A DNA stretch of 64,000 nucleotides from Curtobacterium herbarum (GTDB lineage Bacteria > Actinomycetota > Actinomycetes > Actinomycetales > Microbacteriaceae): the NCBI RefSeq assembly GCF_016907335.1, contig NZ_JAFBBT010000001.1, positions 2,480,001 to 2,544,000 on the forward strand. The letters run 5' to 3'. The notes beneath the pieces are model-generated. The model saw nothing but the letters and a program-made list of their open reading frames with translations. It was not told where the DNA came from and made no database searches. Below, one piece after another: positions 1-7,963 of this stretch. How positions within the stretch are numbered: the stretch's first letter is position 1; the number at the start of each line of letters is the position of its first letter. Both the position numbers and the translations under genes were made by a program.

Positions 1-432
1 TGCCAGCGCGAAACCGGCGAGGGTCGCGAAGACGATGTTCCCGAGCACGTCGATCGCGGCGACGATGAGCGAGTTGCCGATGTAGCCGAAGACCGGGATC
101 GCGTCGGCGACCCGCAGGTAGTTGCCGATCGTCGGCTGCGACGGGATGAACGACGGGTTCGCGGTGTAGATGTCCTCGCCGGTGCCCTTGAGCGAGGTCG
201 AGAGCTGCCAGAGGAACGGGCCGATCGTGATGAACAGCACCACGACGAGCAGGACGTAGCGGATCACCTTCTCGCGGGTGGACATCACGCCCCACACGGC
301 ACGGCGGCGCCGCTTGCCGGTCGGCCTGGAGGCTCCCCCTCCGCCCGTCGCGCCGGCCACGTCGGGCGTCGGTGCGGCCAGGCCGGCGTTGCCGCCGATG
401 ACGGGCTCGCTGGTGTCGGTCGTGTTCGTCAC
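1..432 (-). CDS. Carbohydrate ABC transporter permease, MalG-like (C-terminus cut by window edge)
   Basis: Inner-membrane permease of a CUT1-type sugar importer; only the first 144 codons are in the window. The GTG start at 430-432 overlaps the stop of the upstream permease as GTGA, so the two are translationally coupled. A Gly/Pro-rich, positively charged N-terminus of about 55 residues precedes a membrane segment (YVLLVVVLFITIGPFLW) and the typical periplasmic stretch LSTSLKGTGEDIYTANPSF, then GNYLRVADAIPVFGYIGNS, as in MalG/SugB proteins. Together with the neighbouring permease and lipoprotein it forms a binding-protein-dependent importer. The ATPase is not visible here; such systems often share a MsiK-type ATPase. 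The sugar cannot be told. Confidence 0.88.
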   Translation of the reverse strand, partial: MTNTTDTSEPVIGGNAGLAAPTPDVAGATGGGGASRPTGKRRRRAVWGVMSTREKVIRYVLLVVVLFITIGPFLWQLSTSLKGTGEDIYTANPSFIPSQPTIGNYLRVADAIPVFGYIGNSLIVAAIDVLGNIVFATLAGFALA

Positions 433-1307
433 TTGTCCGCCTTGCTGTTCATCCGGGCGAGGGCGAGCATCGGGACGAGCGTCACGGCGAAGAGCAGGAG
501 GCTCAGGGCGGACGCGTAGCCGAGGTTGCCGGTGAAGCCGCGGGCGTACTGCTGGATGAGCATGACGAGGGAGTTGTCCTGGCCGCCGGGGCCGCCCGTC
601 CCGTTCGTCAGGATGTAGAGCTCGCTGAACACCCGGAGCGCGGAGACGCAGACCAGGATGCCGACGAGGGTCATCGTGCCGCGCACGCCGGGCATCGTGA
701 CCGACCAGAAGCGTCGGACCGAGCCGGCGCCGTCGAGTGCGGCGGCCTCGTGCAGGTCCTTGCCGACGTTCCCGAGGGCCGCCAGGAAGATGATCATGTA
801 GTAGCCGAGGCCCTTCCACACGGTCAGGCTGATGGCGCTGAACAGCAGGAGCCACCGGTCGGTGAGGAACGGGATCGCCCCCTGCGCGATGCCGAGCGAC
901 TGGGCCATCTCGTTGATGACGCCGCGGTCGTCGAGGATCCAGTTCCAGATCAGCCCGACGACCACCGCGCTCGCGATCACCGGCGTGTAGTACGCGGTGC
1001 GGAAGAACGCGATGCCGGGCATCTTGTGCTGGACGAGCACCGCCATCAGGAGCGGGAGGACCGTCAGCAGCGGCAGGCACACCGCCATGTAGATGACGCT
1101 GTTGAGCAGCGCCTCCCACACCTGCGGGTCCGCGAGCAGGGTCCGGAAGTTCGCCGTCCCCACCCACGCGCTGACCCCGCCGAGCGGGCTGGCGTTCGTG
1201 AACGACAGCCGCACGGTGTTGATCGACGGCCAGAGACTGAACGCGAGCAGCCAGACCAGTGCGGGCAGCACCAGCAGCCAGGGCGTGAACCAACGGTTCG
1301 CACGCAT
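429..1307 (-). CDS. Carbohydrate ABC transporter permease, MalF/UgpA-like
   Basis: 292-residue integral membrane protein with about six membrane segments, starting with WLLVLPALVWLLAFSLWPS, the usual first helix of MalF/UgpA-type sugar permeases. The EAA loop that contacts the ATPase is recognisable around DLHEAAALDGAGSVRRFWSVTMPG. The ATG at 1307 has a strong AGGGAGG ribosome binding site. The gene lies 37 bases downstream of the substrate-binding lipoprotein and overlaps the second permease by four bases, so the three are one operon read leftward. Length and topology are normal for the family. The substrate is unknown. Confidence 0.93.
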   Translation of the reverse strand: MRANRWFTPWLLVLPALVWLLAFSLWPSINTVRLSFTNASPLGGVSAWVGTANFRTLLADPQVWEALLNSVIYMAVCLPLLTVLPLLMAVLVQHKMPGIAFFRTAYYTPVIASAVVVGLIWNWILDDRGVINEMAQSLGIAQGAIPFLTDRWLLLFSAISLTVWKGLGYYMIIFLAALGNVGKDLHEAAALDGAGSVRRFWSVTMPGVRGTMTLVGILVCVSALRVFSELYILTNGTGGPGGQDNSLVMLIQQYARGFTGNLGYASALSLLLFAVTLVPMLALARMNSKADK

Positions 1308-1344
1308 GACGATCCTCCCTCTTCCTTGACGTGACGGGGCTGGA

Positions 1345-2637
1345 TCAGCCGTTGGCGAGCAGGGTGTTCATCTTGTCCTGGGCGGTCTGCAGCGCCTTCT
1401 CGGGGCTGACGCCGCCCTTCATCGCCAGTGCGATCTGCTGGTCGAGGAAGTCGGTCATGGCCGAGTTGGCCTCGACCGGGTTGAGGTTCTTCGCGGTCTT
1501 CAGCGCCTCGTTGGCGAGCACGCGGGCCTTGGCCTGCACGGTGCCGTCGTCCTTCGAGAAGAACGGGTCGGACTGCGACGACTTCGTCGACGGGAAGATG
1601 TTCACCAGGTGTGCGAACGCCTCCTGGTTCTTCGCGTTCGTCATGAACGCGGCGAGCGCTTCGGCGGTGGCGATGTGCTTGCTCTTCGCCGAGACGCTGA
1701 GGCCCTGGACGTAGAGCGGCGGGTTGTCCAGCGCCGGGGAGACGATGATGTTGCCCTTGAGCGACGGGTTGTTCTTCTCGAAGTCGCTGATCGCGGTCGC
1801 GCCACCGGTGGTCCAGGCGACCTTGCCCTGCGTGAACAGGGTGGAGTTGCCGAGGTAGTCGGTGTTGAGGACCGACGACGGCATCAGGCCTTCCTTGTAG
1901 GCCTTCGCGTACTTCGTGATGAGGTCGGCGGCCTTCGACGAGTTCGCGAATGTGAACTTCGTGCCGTCGGCGTTGAGGATCTTGACGCCGGCGAGCGAGA
2001 AGTCGCTCAGGCCGGGCTTGCGGCTCATCAGGTAGTCGTCCGGGCACTTCTGGTGCATGGTCTCGGCCTGCGAGAAGAGCTCGTCGGTCGTCTTCGGCGG
2101 GTTCGCCGGGTCGAGACCGCACTTCGTGAACATCGTCTTGTTCCAGTAGTCGATGTCGGTGTTGAGGTACCAGGGGTAGCCGAAGGTGCCGTCGACGCCC
2201 TTGTAGTTGTAGGCGGTGAGCGAACCCTTCACGTAGGTGCTCGAGAGTGTGCTGTCGTCCTTCGCGACGTCCTGCAGGAAGCCGCGCTTGGCGAGGGGCA
2301 GGGCGATGTCCGGCGGCAGGTTGACGACGTCGGGCAACGAGTTCGACGAGGCCTGGCTGAGCACCTTGTCGGCGTAGCCGTCGCCGGGCTGGTCGACGAG
2401 CTTGACCTGCGCGTCCGGGTACTTCTTCTCGAACGCCTTCACGACCCCGTCGAGGTAGTCCGTGTAGGTCGGCGTGAGGGCCCAGGTCTGCAGGGTGATC
2501 GACCCGCTGACCTTCCCGTCACCGCCGGTGCTGGCGGTGCCGCCGCTCGAGCAGCCGGTGAGGACGAGGGCGGTCGCTGCGGCGCCTGCCAGGATCGCGG
2601 CCACTCGGCCCGACGTGGTGCGGTGGGTGCTTCTCAT
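1345..2637 (-). CDS. Sugar ABC transporter substrate-binding lipoprotein
   Basis: 430-residue extracellular solute-binding protein (family 1). The N-terminus is a lipoprotein signal: basic start, hydrophobic AAILAGAAATALVL, lipobox LTGC with the lipidated Cys at residue 29. The mature part has the family features QTWALTPTYTDYLDGVVKAFEKKYP near the start and a repeated binding-fold layout. The ATG at 2637 is chosen because it gives the signal peptide and has an AAGGAG ribosome binding site; the open frame runs much further upstream but that part is a high-GC shadow. It is the first gene of the importer operon and sits behind two palindromes that a LacI-type repressor could bind. Substrate unknown, probably an oligosaccharide. 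Confidence 0.92.
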   Translation of the reverse strand: MRSTHRTTSGRVAAILAGAAATALVLTGCSSGGTASTGGDGKVSGSITLQTWALTPTYTDYLDGVVKAFEKKYPDAQVKLVDQPGDGYADKVLSQASSNSLPDVVNLPPDIALPLAKRGFLQDVAKDDSTLSSTYVKGSLTAYNYKGVDGTFGYPWYLNTDIDYWNKTMFTKCGLDPANPPKTTDELFSQAETMHQKCPDDYLMSRKPGLSDFSLAGVKILNADGTKFTFANSSKAADLITKYAKAYKEGLMPSSVLNTDYLGNSTLFTQGKVAWTTGGATAISDFEKNNPSLKGNIIVSPALDNPPLYVQGLSVSAKSKHIATAEALAAFMTNAKNQEAFAHLVNIFPSTKSSQSDPFFSKDDGTVQAKARVLANEALKTAKNLNPVEANSAMTDFLDQQIALAMKGGVSPEKALQTAQDKMNTLLANG

Positions 2638-2662
2638 CGTTGCTGACTCCTTCGTCGAGCTG

Positions 2663-2676
2663 CTGAACCGGTTCAG
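2663..2676. promoter_or_regulatory. LacI-type operator CTGAACCGGTTCAG
   Basis: A perfect 14-bp palindrome with a central CG, the layout of LacI/GalR family operators. It lies 26 bp before the lipoprotein start codon, in the expected 5' leader, where a bound repressor would block elongation or initiation of the sugar importer operon. Confidence 0.75.
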
Positions 2677-2715
2677 TCTTCTGGGCCGAACCCCTGCGTG
2701 ACGGCAAAGATGCCC

Positions 2716-2733
2716 GACTAAAGCGCTATAGTC
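2716..2733. promoter_or_regulatory. Second operator-like palindrome, GACTAAAGCGCTATAGTC
   Basis: Near-perfect 18-bp palindrome (one mismatched pair) centred on AGCGCT. It contains the TATAGT -10 of the LacI gene and falls between a TTGACT and a CATCTT seventeen bases apart that could be the opposite promoter for the lipoprotein gene. One bound protein could therefore control both directions. The sequence differs from the nearby CTGAACCGGTTCAG site. Confidence 0.55.
2727..2732 (+). promoter_or_regulatory. -10 box TATAGT of a leaderless lacI-type gene
   Basis: TATAGT ends seven bases before the GTG at 2740, so transcription should begin at or next to the start codon. There is no Shine-Dalgarno sequence. 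Confidence 0.7.
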
Positions 2734-2739
2734 AACCCC

Positions 2740-3771
2740 GTGGCCACAGGACGTCGAACGACGATCGCGGACATCGCAGCCCGGGCTGGCGTGTCCATCA
2801 GCGCCGTGTCGTTCGCACTGAACGGGCGCCCCGGCGTCTCCGAGGCAACACGCGAACGGGTGCGCCAGGTGGCCCGAGACCTCGACTGGCAGCCGCACAC
2901 CGCCGCGCGGGCCCTGGGCGGCGCGAAGGCCGGGTCGATCGGCTTCGTCCTGAACCGGCCGGCGCGCACCCTGGGGACCGAGTCGTTCTTCGGCGACCTG
3001 ATCTCCGGCATCCAGCTCGGCCTGACCGGCACCCACATCGGCATGACGCTGCTCGTCGCCCGTGACGCCGAGGAAGAGCTCGAGACCTACCGGGACTGGT
3101 GGCGCGGGCACCGGGTCGACGGCGTGATCGTGATCGACCCGCGGCGGGACGACGACCGCCTGCGCCTGCTCGCCGAACTCGGCATGCCGTCGGTCGTCGT
3201 CGGCTCGCACCCCTCGCCCGCCGGCGCGGCCCCGAGCGTCTGGATCGACGACTCGGACGCCACCGACACGGTCCTGCGCTACCTGCGGGCCCTCGGACAC
3301 CGGCGGATCGCGCACGTCTCCGGACCACCAGAGTTCGAGCACACCGCACTCCGCATCGACCGGGTGCGGGCGTTCGCCGGCGACGACCCCGACGACCGGA
3401 CCGAGTCCGTCCCGACCGACTACTCCGCCGAGGCCGGCGCCGCAGCCACCCGCCGCCTGCTCTCCGGGGCGACGAGACCGACCGCGATCGTGTTCGACAA
3501 CGACGTGCTCGCCGTCGCCGGGCTCGGCGTCGCCAGCGAGATGGGCGTACGAGTGCCGCAGGACGTCTCGATCGTGTCGTTCGACGACTCCGCGATGATC
3601 CGGCTCGTGCGGCCGGCGATCACCTCGCTGACGCGTGACACCGTCGAGCTCGGACAGCGGGCCGCCGTGCTGCTCCGGGAGCAGATCGAGGCCGACACCG
3701 CCCTGCCGTCGCGCCCGGGCCCCGAACTGACGCTGAGCGTCCGGGAGTCCACGGCCCGCGTCACCCCCTGA
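2740..3771 (+). CDS. LacI family transcriptional regulator
   Basis: 343 residues. The N-terminal helix-turn-helix (residues 6-52) reads TIADIAARAGVSISAVSFAL...RPGVSEATRERV, followed by a hinge helix (QPHTAARALGG) and a periplasmic-binding-protein-like effector domain ending in the typical VSIVSFDDSAMIRLVRPAITSL stretch. It is divergent from the sugar importer, with two operator-like palindromes in the shared 102-bp gap, so it is most likely the local sugar-responsive repressor and probably represses itself. The GTG start is seven bases after a TATAGT -10 box, implying a leaderless mRNA. The inducer is unknown. Confidence 0.92.
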   Translation: MATGRRTTIADIAARAGVSISAVSFALNGRPGVSEATRERVRQVARDLDWQPHTAARALGGAKAGSIGFVLNRPARTLGTESFFGDLISGIQLGLTGTHIGMTLLVARDAEEELETYRDWWRGHRVDGVIVIDPRRDDDRLRLLAELGMPSVVVGSHPSPAGAAPSVWIDDSDATDTVLRYLRALGHRRIAHVSGPPEFEHTALRIDRVRAFAGDDPDDRTESVPTDYSAEAGAAATRRLLSGATRPTAIVFDNDVLAVAGLGVASEMGVRVPQDVSIVSFDDSAMIRLVRPAITSLTRDTVELGQRAAVLLREQIEADTALPSRPGPELTLSVRESTARVTP

Positions 3772-3856
3772 CCCACACCCGCCGGGTCGCCCCGGGCAGC
3801 CGCCCGCGCGAGTCGTCCCGGACACGCCGGAGCACGCGTCGGACTTGACGCGACAT

Positions 3857-3872
3857 TCGAACACACGTTCGA
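3857..3872. promoter_or_regulatory. LexA (SOS) box TCGAACACACGTTCGA
   Basis: Exact match to the actinobacterial LexA consensus TCGAAC-N4-GTTCGA. It sits between a -35 TTGACG (3845-3850) and a possible -10 TCGAAT (3869-3874) that ends six bases before the GTG at 3881, so bound LexA would cover the promoter. Confidence 0.85.
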
Positions 3873-3880
3873 ATACACCG

Positions 3881-4252
3881 GTGGGACGGCGTCGCGAGAA
3901 CCGGTGGCAGCCCCCGGAACACCCGGAGGTGGAACGCCCGAGCGCCTTCTCCCTGTCGGAGGACGCCCGGGGCGGTGACGTCTGCCACGCGGTCACCCCG
4001 TTGCCGGTCTGGGCATGGGTGCAGTTCCCGACCTTCCACGTCCGCGTCAAGGCCTTCGCCCGCAGCTGGACCCGCGACGCCGTCCTGGTCGAGTGGGCGC
4101 AGTTCGGTCAGCAGGCCGAGGCCTGGATCTGGCGGTCGGCCGTGAAGCACCGCACCCTCCGCCCGGTCGATCCGCGGACCGGGCAGGCACCGACGAACGG
4201 CAGCCGATCCGACCCGCGACCGGCACGATCGCGTTCCCCGGAGTCCACGTGA
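3881..4252 (+). CDS. Small protein of unknown function under a LexA box
   Basis: 123 residues if started at the GTG at 3881; an in-frame TTG at 3845 is possible but lies in the promoter. The middle is well conserved in appearance and probably folded: PVWAWVQFPTFHVRVKAFAR, then AVLVEWAQFGQQAEAWIWRS, giving alternating beta strands rich in Trp and Val. Both ends are polar and likely disordered. A perfect SOS box sits 9-24 bases before the start, so it should be induced by DNA damage. No catalytic motif is visible and I do not recognise the family, so a role in damage tolerance is inferred from regulation only. It stands alone, with nothing else DNA-repair-like adjacent. Confidence 0.7.
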   Translation: MGRRRENRWQPPEHPEVERPSAFSLSEDARGGDVCHAVTPLPVWAWVQFPTFHVRVKAFARSWTRDAVLVEWAQFGQQAEAWIWRSAVKHRTLRPVDPRTGQAPTNGSRSDPRPARSRSPEST

Positions 4253-4361
4253 CGCACTGCGTTGACTTCCCGACCCCCGACGAGGATCGTTCGTGACACG
4301 CCGGTTCGTGGAACTTCTCGATCATCGAGACATCCGGCCGGACCCCCGAGGAGGCGGCACC

Positions 4362-4514
4362 GTGCAGAAGTCCGATGTGCCGACCTGGGTCGCCCACGTG
4401 CTCACCCCGCCCGAGGTCATCGCCGCCTACGTCGACCGCCGCGTGAACGACCCGGCGCTGCTGTCGGGCGTGCAGTCGGAGCCCACGTACGCGGACTTCC
4501 TCCGCGCCGAGTAG
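4362..4514 (+). CDS. Hypothetical small protein (50 residues)
   Basis: Starts at GTG 4362, seven bases after a strong GAGGAGG ribosome binding site; the same frame is open back to 4293. The sequence begins VQKSDVPTWVAHVLTPPEVI and continues with VDRRVNDPALLSGVQSEPTY, which looks like an amphipathic small protein, not a shadow. It is not recognised as a member of any family. It ends 52 bases before the convergent EamA gene. The ribosome binding site is the main support. Confidence 0.5.
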   Translation: MQKSDVPTWVAHVLTPPEVIAAYVDRRVNDPALLSGVQSEPTYADFLRAE

Positions 4515-4565
4515 GCCGACAAGGCCGAGTGGCGGGACCGGCGGCAGACCACCACCGCGGCGACC

Positions 4566-5417
4566 TCAGACCGCCGCAGCGCCCCGTCGCGACGTGAGCG
4601 TGACCCCCGCGCTCGCCGCGGTGACGCAGACCAGGGCGACGACCTCGAGCAGCGACAGGGCCTCGCCCAGGACGACCAGGCCGGCGAGTGCCGCGATCGC
4701 CGGGCCGAGGCTCTGCAGCACGCCGAACACCCGCGTCGGCATCCGGCGGAGCGCGGACATCTCGAGCGCGTAGGGCAGCACGCTCGACAGCAGCGCGACG
4801 ACGCCGAACACCACGAGCAGCACCGGATCGGCCGCGACACCGGTGACGGCGGGCCGCAGTCCGAACGGCAGCGCCACCACCATCGCGACGAGCATCGACA
4901 CCGCCAACCCGTCGATGCCCGGGATCGCCGCACCGACGCGGCGGTTCATGACGATGTACGCGGCCCAGCACCCGGCGGCGAGGACGGCGGCGAGCACTCC
5001 CCCGACGTCACCGACCGCGGACGGTCCGACGCCGAGCAGCACCACGCCGGCGAGCGCGAGCGCCGCCCAGACCGCATCGCGCCACCGCCGGGTGTGGGCG
5101 AGGGAGAGCGTCAGCGGGCCGAGGAACTCGATCGTCACCGCGACGCCGATCGGGATCGTGGCGAACGCCACGTAGATGAACAGGTTCATGCCGCCGAGGG
5201 CCAGGCCGAGCAGGACCGCGGCGAGCCACTGCGCGCGCGTCCAGTGCCGGACCCGGGGGCGCACGACGAGCGCCAGGACGACGGCACCGATGACGAGCCG
5301 GAGGGTGGCGGCACCGACCGAGCCGACCTCCTCGAAGCGGGTCTTCGCGACCGCGGCGCCGATCTGCACGGACACCATCGCGGTGAGGGCCAGCAGCGGT
5401 GCCGGGACCCGGGTCAT
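4566..5417 (-). CDS. EamA/RhtA family exporter
   Basis: 283-residue membrane protein with ten predicted helices in two EamA repeats, resembling RhtA (threonine/homoserine exporter) through features such as FEEVGSVGAATLRL, the loop IPIGVAVTIEFLGPL and the second-repeat motif LPYALEMSALRRMPTRVFGVL. The export substrate, probably amino acids or similar metabolites, is inferred from the family. Its ATG overlaps the stop of the upstream response regulator (ATGA at 5414-5417), so it is the last gene of the kinase/regulator cluster and is likely co-translated with the regulator. Confidence 0.85.
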   Translation of the reverse strand: MTRVPAPLLALTAMVSVQIGAAVAKTRFEEVGSVGAATLRLVIGAVVLALVVRPRVRHWTRAQWLAAVLLGLALGGMNLFIYVAFATIPIGVAVTIEFLGPLTLSLAHTRRWRDAVWAALALAGVVLLGVGPSAVGDVGGVLAAVLAAGCWAAYIVMNRRVGAAIPGIDGLAVSMLVAMVVALPFGLRPAVTGVAADPVLLVVFGVVALLSSVLPYALEMSALRRMPTRVFGVLQSLGPAIAALAGLVVLGEALSLLEVVALVCVTAASAGVTLTSRRGAAAV

Positions 5418-6091
5418 CCGAGGTAGGCCAGGACGGCCAGGACTCGGCGGTGGTCCTCGCCGGTGTCCTCGAGCGCGAGCTTGCCGAAGATGCTCGTGAC
5501 GTGCTTCTCGACCGCTCCGGTGCCGATGACGAGCGCCCGGGCGATGGCGGCGTTGGTGCGGCCCTCCGCCATCAGGCCGAGCACCTCGCGCTCACGGGGC
5601 GTCAGCGCCGCCAGGGGGTCGCGGCGGCGACTCATCAGCTGGGTGACGACCTCGGGGTCGAGCACCGTGCCTCCCGATGCGACCCGGCGGACGGCGTCGT
5701 CGATCTCGTCGAGCCGGGTGACGCGGTCCTTCAGCAGGTAGCCGATGCCGGCGCTGCCGGCGGCCAGGACGTCCTCGGCGTAGGCCGCCTCGACGTACTG
5801 GGAGAGCAGCAGGATGCCGGTCCGCGGTGCGATCCGCCGGGCCTCGACGGCGGCGCGGACGCCCTCGTCGGTGAAGGTCGGCGGCATCCGGACGTCCATC
5901 ACGACGACGTCCGGCGTCAGCGTGGGCAGTGCTGCGAGGAACGACGCCGGGTCGCCGAACTGGCCGACGACGTCGATGCCGGCCTCGTCGAGCACACGGG
6001 CCAGGCCTTCGCGGAGCAGGACGGCGTCGTCGACGACGACGGCCCGGATGCGGACGGCCCGGATGCGCGCTGCATCCGGGCCGTCGGTCAT
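5414..6091 (-). CDS. NarL/LuxR-type response regulator
   Basis: 225 residues. Receiver domain at about 15-135 with acidic pair VVDD, phosphoacceptor Asp66 in VVVMDVRMPP and LLKD lysine; C-terminal LuxR helix-turn-helix at about 160-225 (LTPREREVLGLMAEGRTNAAIARAL...VEKHVTSIFGKL). It is the partner of the sensor kinase encoded 30 bases upstream. A TAGGCT -10 box ends six bases before the ATG, so the gene may also be expressed from its own leaderless promoter within the gap after the kinase gene. Targets unknown; the coupled EamA exporter is an obvious candidate. Confidence 0.93.
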   Translation of the reverse strand: MTDGPDAARIRAVRIRAVVVDDAVLLREGLARVLDEAGIDVVGQFGDPASFLAALPTLTPDVVVMDVRMPPTFTDEGVRAAVEARRIAPRTGILLLSQYVEAAYAEDVLAAGSAGIGYLLKDRVTRLDEIDDAVRRVASGGTVLDPEVVTQLMSRRRDPLAALTPREREVLGLMAEGRTNAAIARALVIGTGAVEKHVTSIFGKLALEDTGEDHRRVLAVLAYLG

Positions 6092-6097
6092 GCGGTC

Positions 6098-6103
6098 AGC
6101 CTA
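6098..6103 (-). promoter_or_regulatory. -10 box TAGGCT, leaderless response regulator
   Basis: TAGGCT, read on the minus strand, ends six bases before the ATG at 6091. It would give a second, internal promoter separating regulator from kinase expression. Confidence 0.6.
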
Positions 6104-6121
6104 GTGGCGGACGCGGTCCGC

Positions 6122-7780
6122 TCACGTGCGCGGCGTGGGCACGCCGTTCAGGGCACCGAGCGGGATCCGGGCGGTCGCCTCGGTCGGTCCGCCGAGCGGG
6201 CTGGACACGGTCAGTTCGCCGTCCAGGGCGCGCATCCGGCCCATCAGGCCCTCGATGCCGTGTCCTTCGCGCGGGCTCGCCCCACCGCGGCCGTCGTCCG
6301 TGACGCTGACCGTCAGGAACCAGGTGCCCGCGGTGTCGACGAGCAGCCCGAGGTACACCCCGGCCACCGAGGCACCGGCGTGCTTGGCGGTGTTCGTCAG
6401 CAGCTCGCTCACCGTGAAGTACACGTTCCGCTGGATCTCGGTCGCGAGCTCCAGGCCCTCGGGCAGGCGGATGTCGAGGCCGACCGGGATCGGCGAGCGG
6501 GAGCAGAGCGCCTCGAGGGCGGCGACCAGGCCGCGGTCGAGCAGGATCGGCGGCGCGAATCCGCGGGACAGCGCCCGGAGCTCATCGAGCGCGTCCTGGG
6601 CGTGACCCGACGCCTCACCGATCAGTCGCTTGGCCCGCTCCGGGTCCTTCTCGAACGACCGCTCGGCCGCGGCCAGGTCCATCCGCAGTCGGACGAGTCG
6701 CTGCTGCGGTCCGTCGTGCAGGTCGCGCTCGATCTGCCGGAGCGCCTGCCCCTCGGCCGTCACCGCACCGGCGCGGGATGCCTGGAGGCCCGCCACGCGC
6801 TCCTCGAGCACCTCGGCTCGGAAGCCACCGAGCAGACCGTGGTCGATCCAGTAGTGCGCGAGCACCGAGCCGCGCAGCCAGAGCGGGAAGAGGACGACAC
6901 TCGCCGCCATCGACAGGAGAGCGAGGAAGACGAGGCCGGCGGCGGACCCGACCTGGGTGGTGTCGATCATGAACGTGCCCGCCACGACGTAGGCGAGCAC
7001 CGCGACGACCGGCCAGAGGAACCCGACCGCCAGCAGCAGCCCGGCGCCGACGGTCACGATGGCCGCGAGCGGGTAGACGACGACCGCGTGCAGCAGGTAC
7101 AGCCAGTAGTGCGGGTTCGCGACCGCCGAACCCGTGCGCGTCCACCAGTTCTGCTGCCACTTCGGCGTCCAGTCCACCGGGCGGATCGGCCGCGGGTCGG
7201 CCCAGCTCATCCGGAGCTTCTCGAACTGGCCGAGCCACCGGGCGACGAACAGCGCCACGAAGAACAGCAGCAGGGTGAACGGGTTGAGGACGTCGCGGGA
7301 GCCGAGGCCGCCGATGCCCAGGATCGCGGGGAACGCGAAGTACAGGGTGCAGAGGAGCACCGCCGTCAGGGCCATGTACCCGAAGTCCCGCGGCGACCGA
7401 CGCCAGGCCTCCCGGTAGAAGGCGCCGGCGCTCGCCCGGCCACCACTGCCTCCGCTGCCGGAGCGGATCGGGGCGTCCGGACCGCGCCCGCCGGGCGTCG
7501 ACGGGGTCGGCACCGATGGGGACGGGGTCGACGAGGACGGCTTCGGTGGCTGCGGGGTGCTCACCGGCGGCGTCGGGCCCGCCGGCGTCGCCGACACCGG
7601 CGGGGTCGCGTCCCAGGCGCCGGGAGGCCCAGAAGGACCGGGTACAGGGGCGGTGGGCATCGGGATGGTCGCTTCCGGTGTCGTGGTGTCGAGCGGAACG
7701 GTCTCGGCGTGGTCGGGCGAGGTCACGGCATCGTCCAGGGGGACGGTGCGAGCCAGGTCGAGCCGGTCGGTGTCGGTCAT
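6122..7780 (-). CDS. Sensor histidine kinase (HisKA_3 type)
   Basis: 552 residues. A Pro/Thr-rich, probably cytoplasmic N-terminus of about 110 residues leads to a putative-sensor membrane region with several helices (YMALTAVLLCTLYFAFPAIL, FTLLLFFVALFVARWLG, LAAIVTVGAGLLLAVGFL). Then comes a HisKA_3 dimerisation domain with phosphoacceptor His355 in RQIERDLHDGPQQRLV, and a HATPase domain with N-box SELLTNTAKHA and G-box DDGRGG. It phosphorylates the downstream NarL-type regulator. The ATG at 7780 is chosen because the coding pattern ends there and a GAGG precedes it. The signal sensed is unknown; the long Pro-rich head before the first helix is unusual for the family. Confidence 0.9.
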   Translation of the reverse strand: MTDTDRLDLARTVPLDDAVTSPDHAETVPLDTTTPEATIPMPTAPVPGPSGPPGAWDATPPVSATPAGPTPPVSTPQPPKPSSSTPSPSVPTPSTPGGRGPDAPIRSGSGGSGGRASAGAFYREAWRRSPRDFGYMALTAVLLCTLYFAFPAILGIGGLGSRDVLNPFTLLLFFVALFVARWLGQFEKLRMSWADPRPIRPVDWTPKWQQNWWTRTGSAVANPHYWLYLLHAVVVYPLAAIVTVGAGLLLAVGFLWPVVAVLAYVVAGTFMIDTTQVGSAAGLVFLALLSMAASVVLFPLWLRGSVLAHYWIDHGLLGGFRAEVLEERVAGLQASRAGAVTAEGQALRQIERDLHDGPQQRLVRLRMDLAAAERSFEKDPERAKRLIGEASGHAQDALDELRALSRGFAPPILLDRGLVAALEALCSRSPIPVGLDIRLPEGLELATEIQRNVYFTVSELLTNTAKHAGASVAGVYLGLLVDTAGTWFLTVSVTDDGRGGASPREGHGIEGLMGRMRALDGELTVSSPLGGPTEATARIPLGALNGVPTPRT

Positions 7781-7837
7781 GCATCGAGCCTCGCCCAGGA
7801 GCGGGCCCGGTCCCATCCTGCCGCCTCCCGGACCCGT

Positions 7838-7855
7838 GGTGGGGTTGTCCCCACC
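7838..7855. repeat. Short inverted repeat in the divergent gap
   Basis: GGTGGGG-TTGT-CCCCACC, a perfect 7-bp stem between the sensor kinase and the divergent membrane protein. It may be an operator; nothing more can be said. Confidence 0.35.
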
Positions 7856-7963
7856 CCCGTTCTCCACAGCCCTCCGCCACCCTCTGGTCGCAGCAGCCGG
7901 TGATGTGTAGAGTGCCGACACTGCACCGACCCAGCACGACGCAGGACAGCACGAGGGGGAACC

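Noticed and set aside
2638..4050. Long upstream extension of the sugar-binding lipoprotein frame
   Set aside because: It runs through the divergent LacI gene, has no signal peptide, and the Met at 2637 gives a perfect lipoprotein signal with a ribosome binding site.
5399..7903. 834-codon open frame opposite the kinase and regulator
   Set aside because: It is antisense to clear EamA, response regulator and kinase genes. Its Arg/Asp/Val-heavy composition is the usual high-GC shadow.
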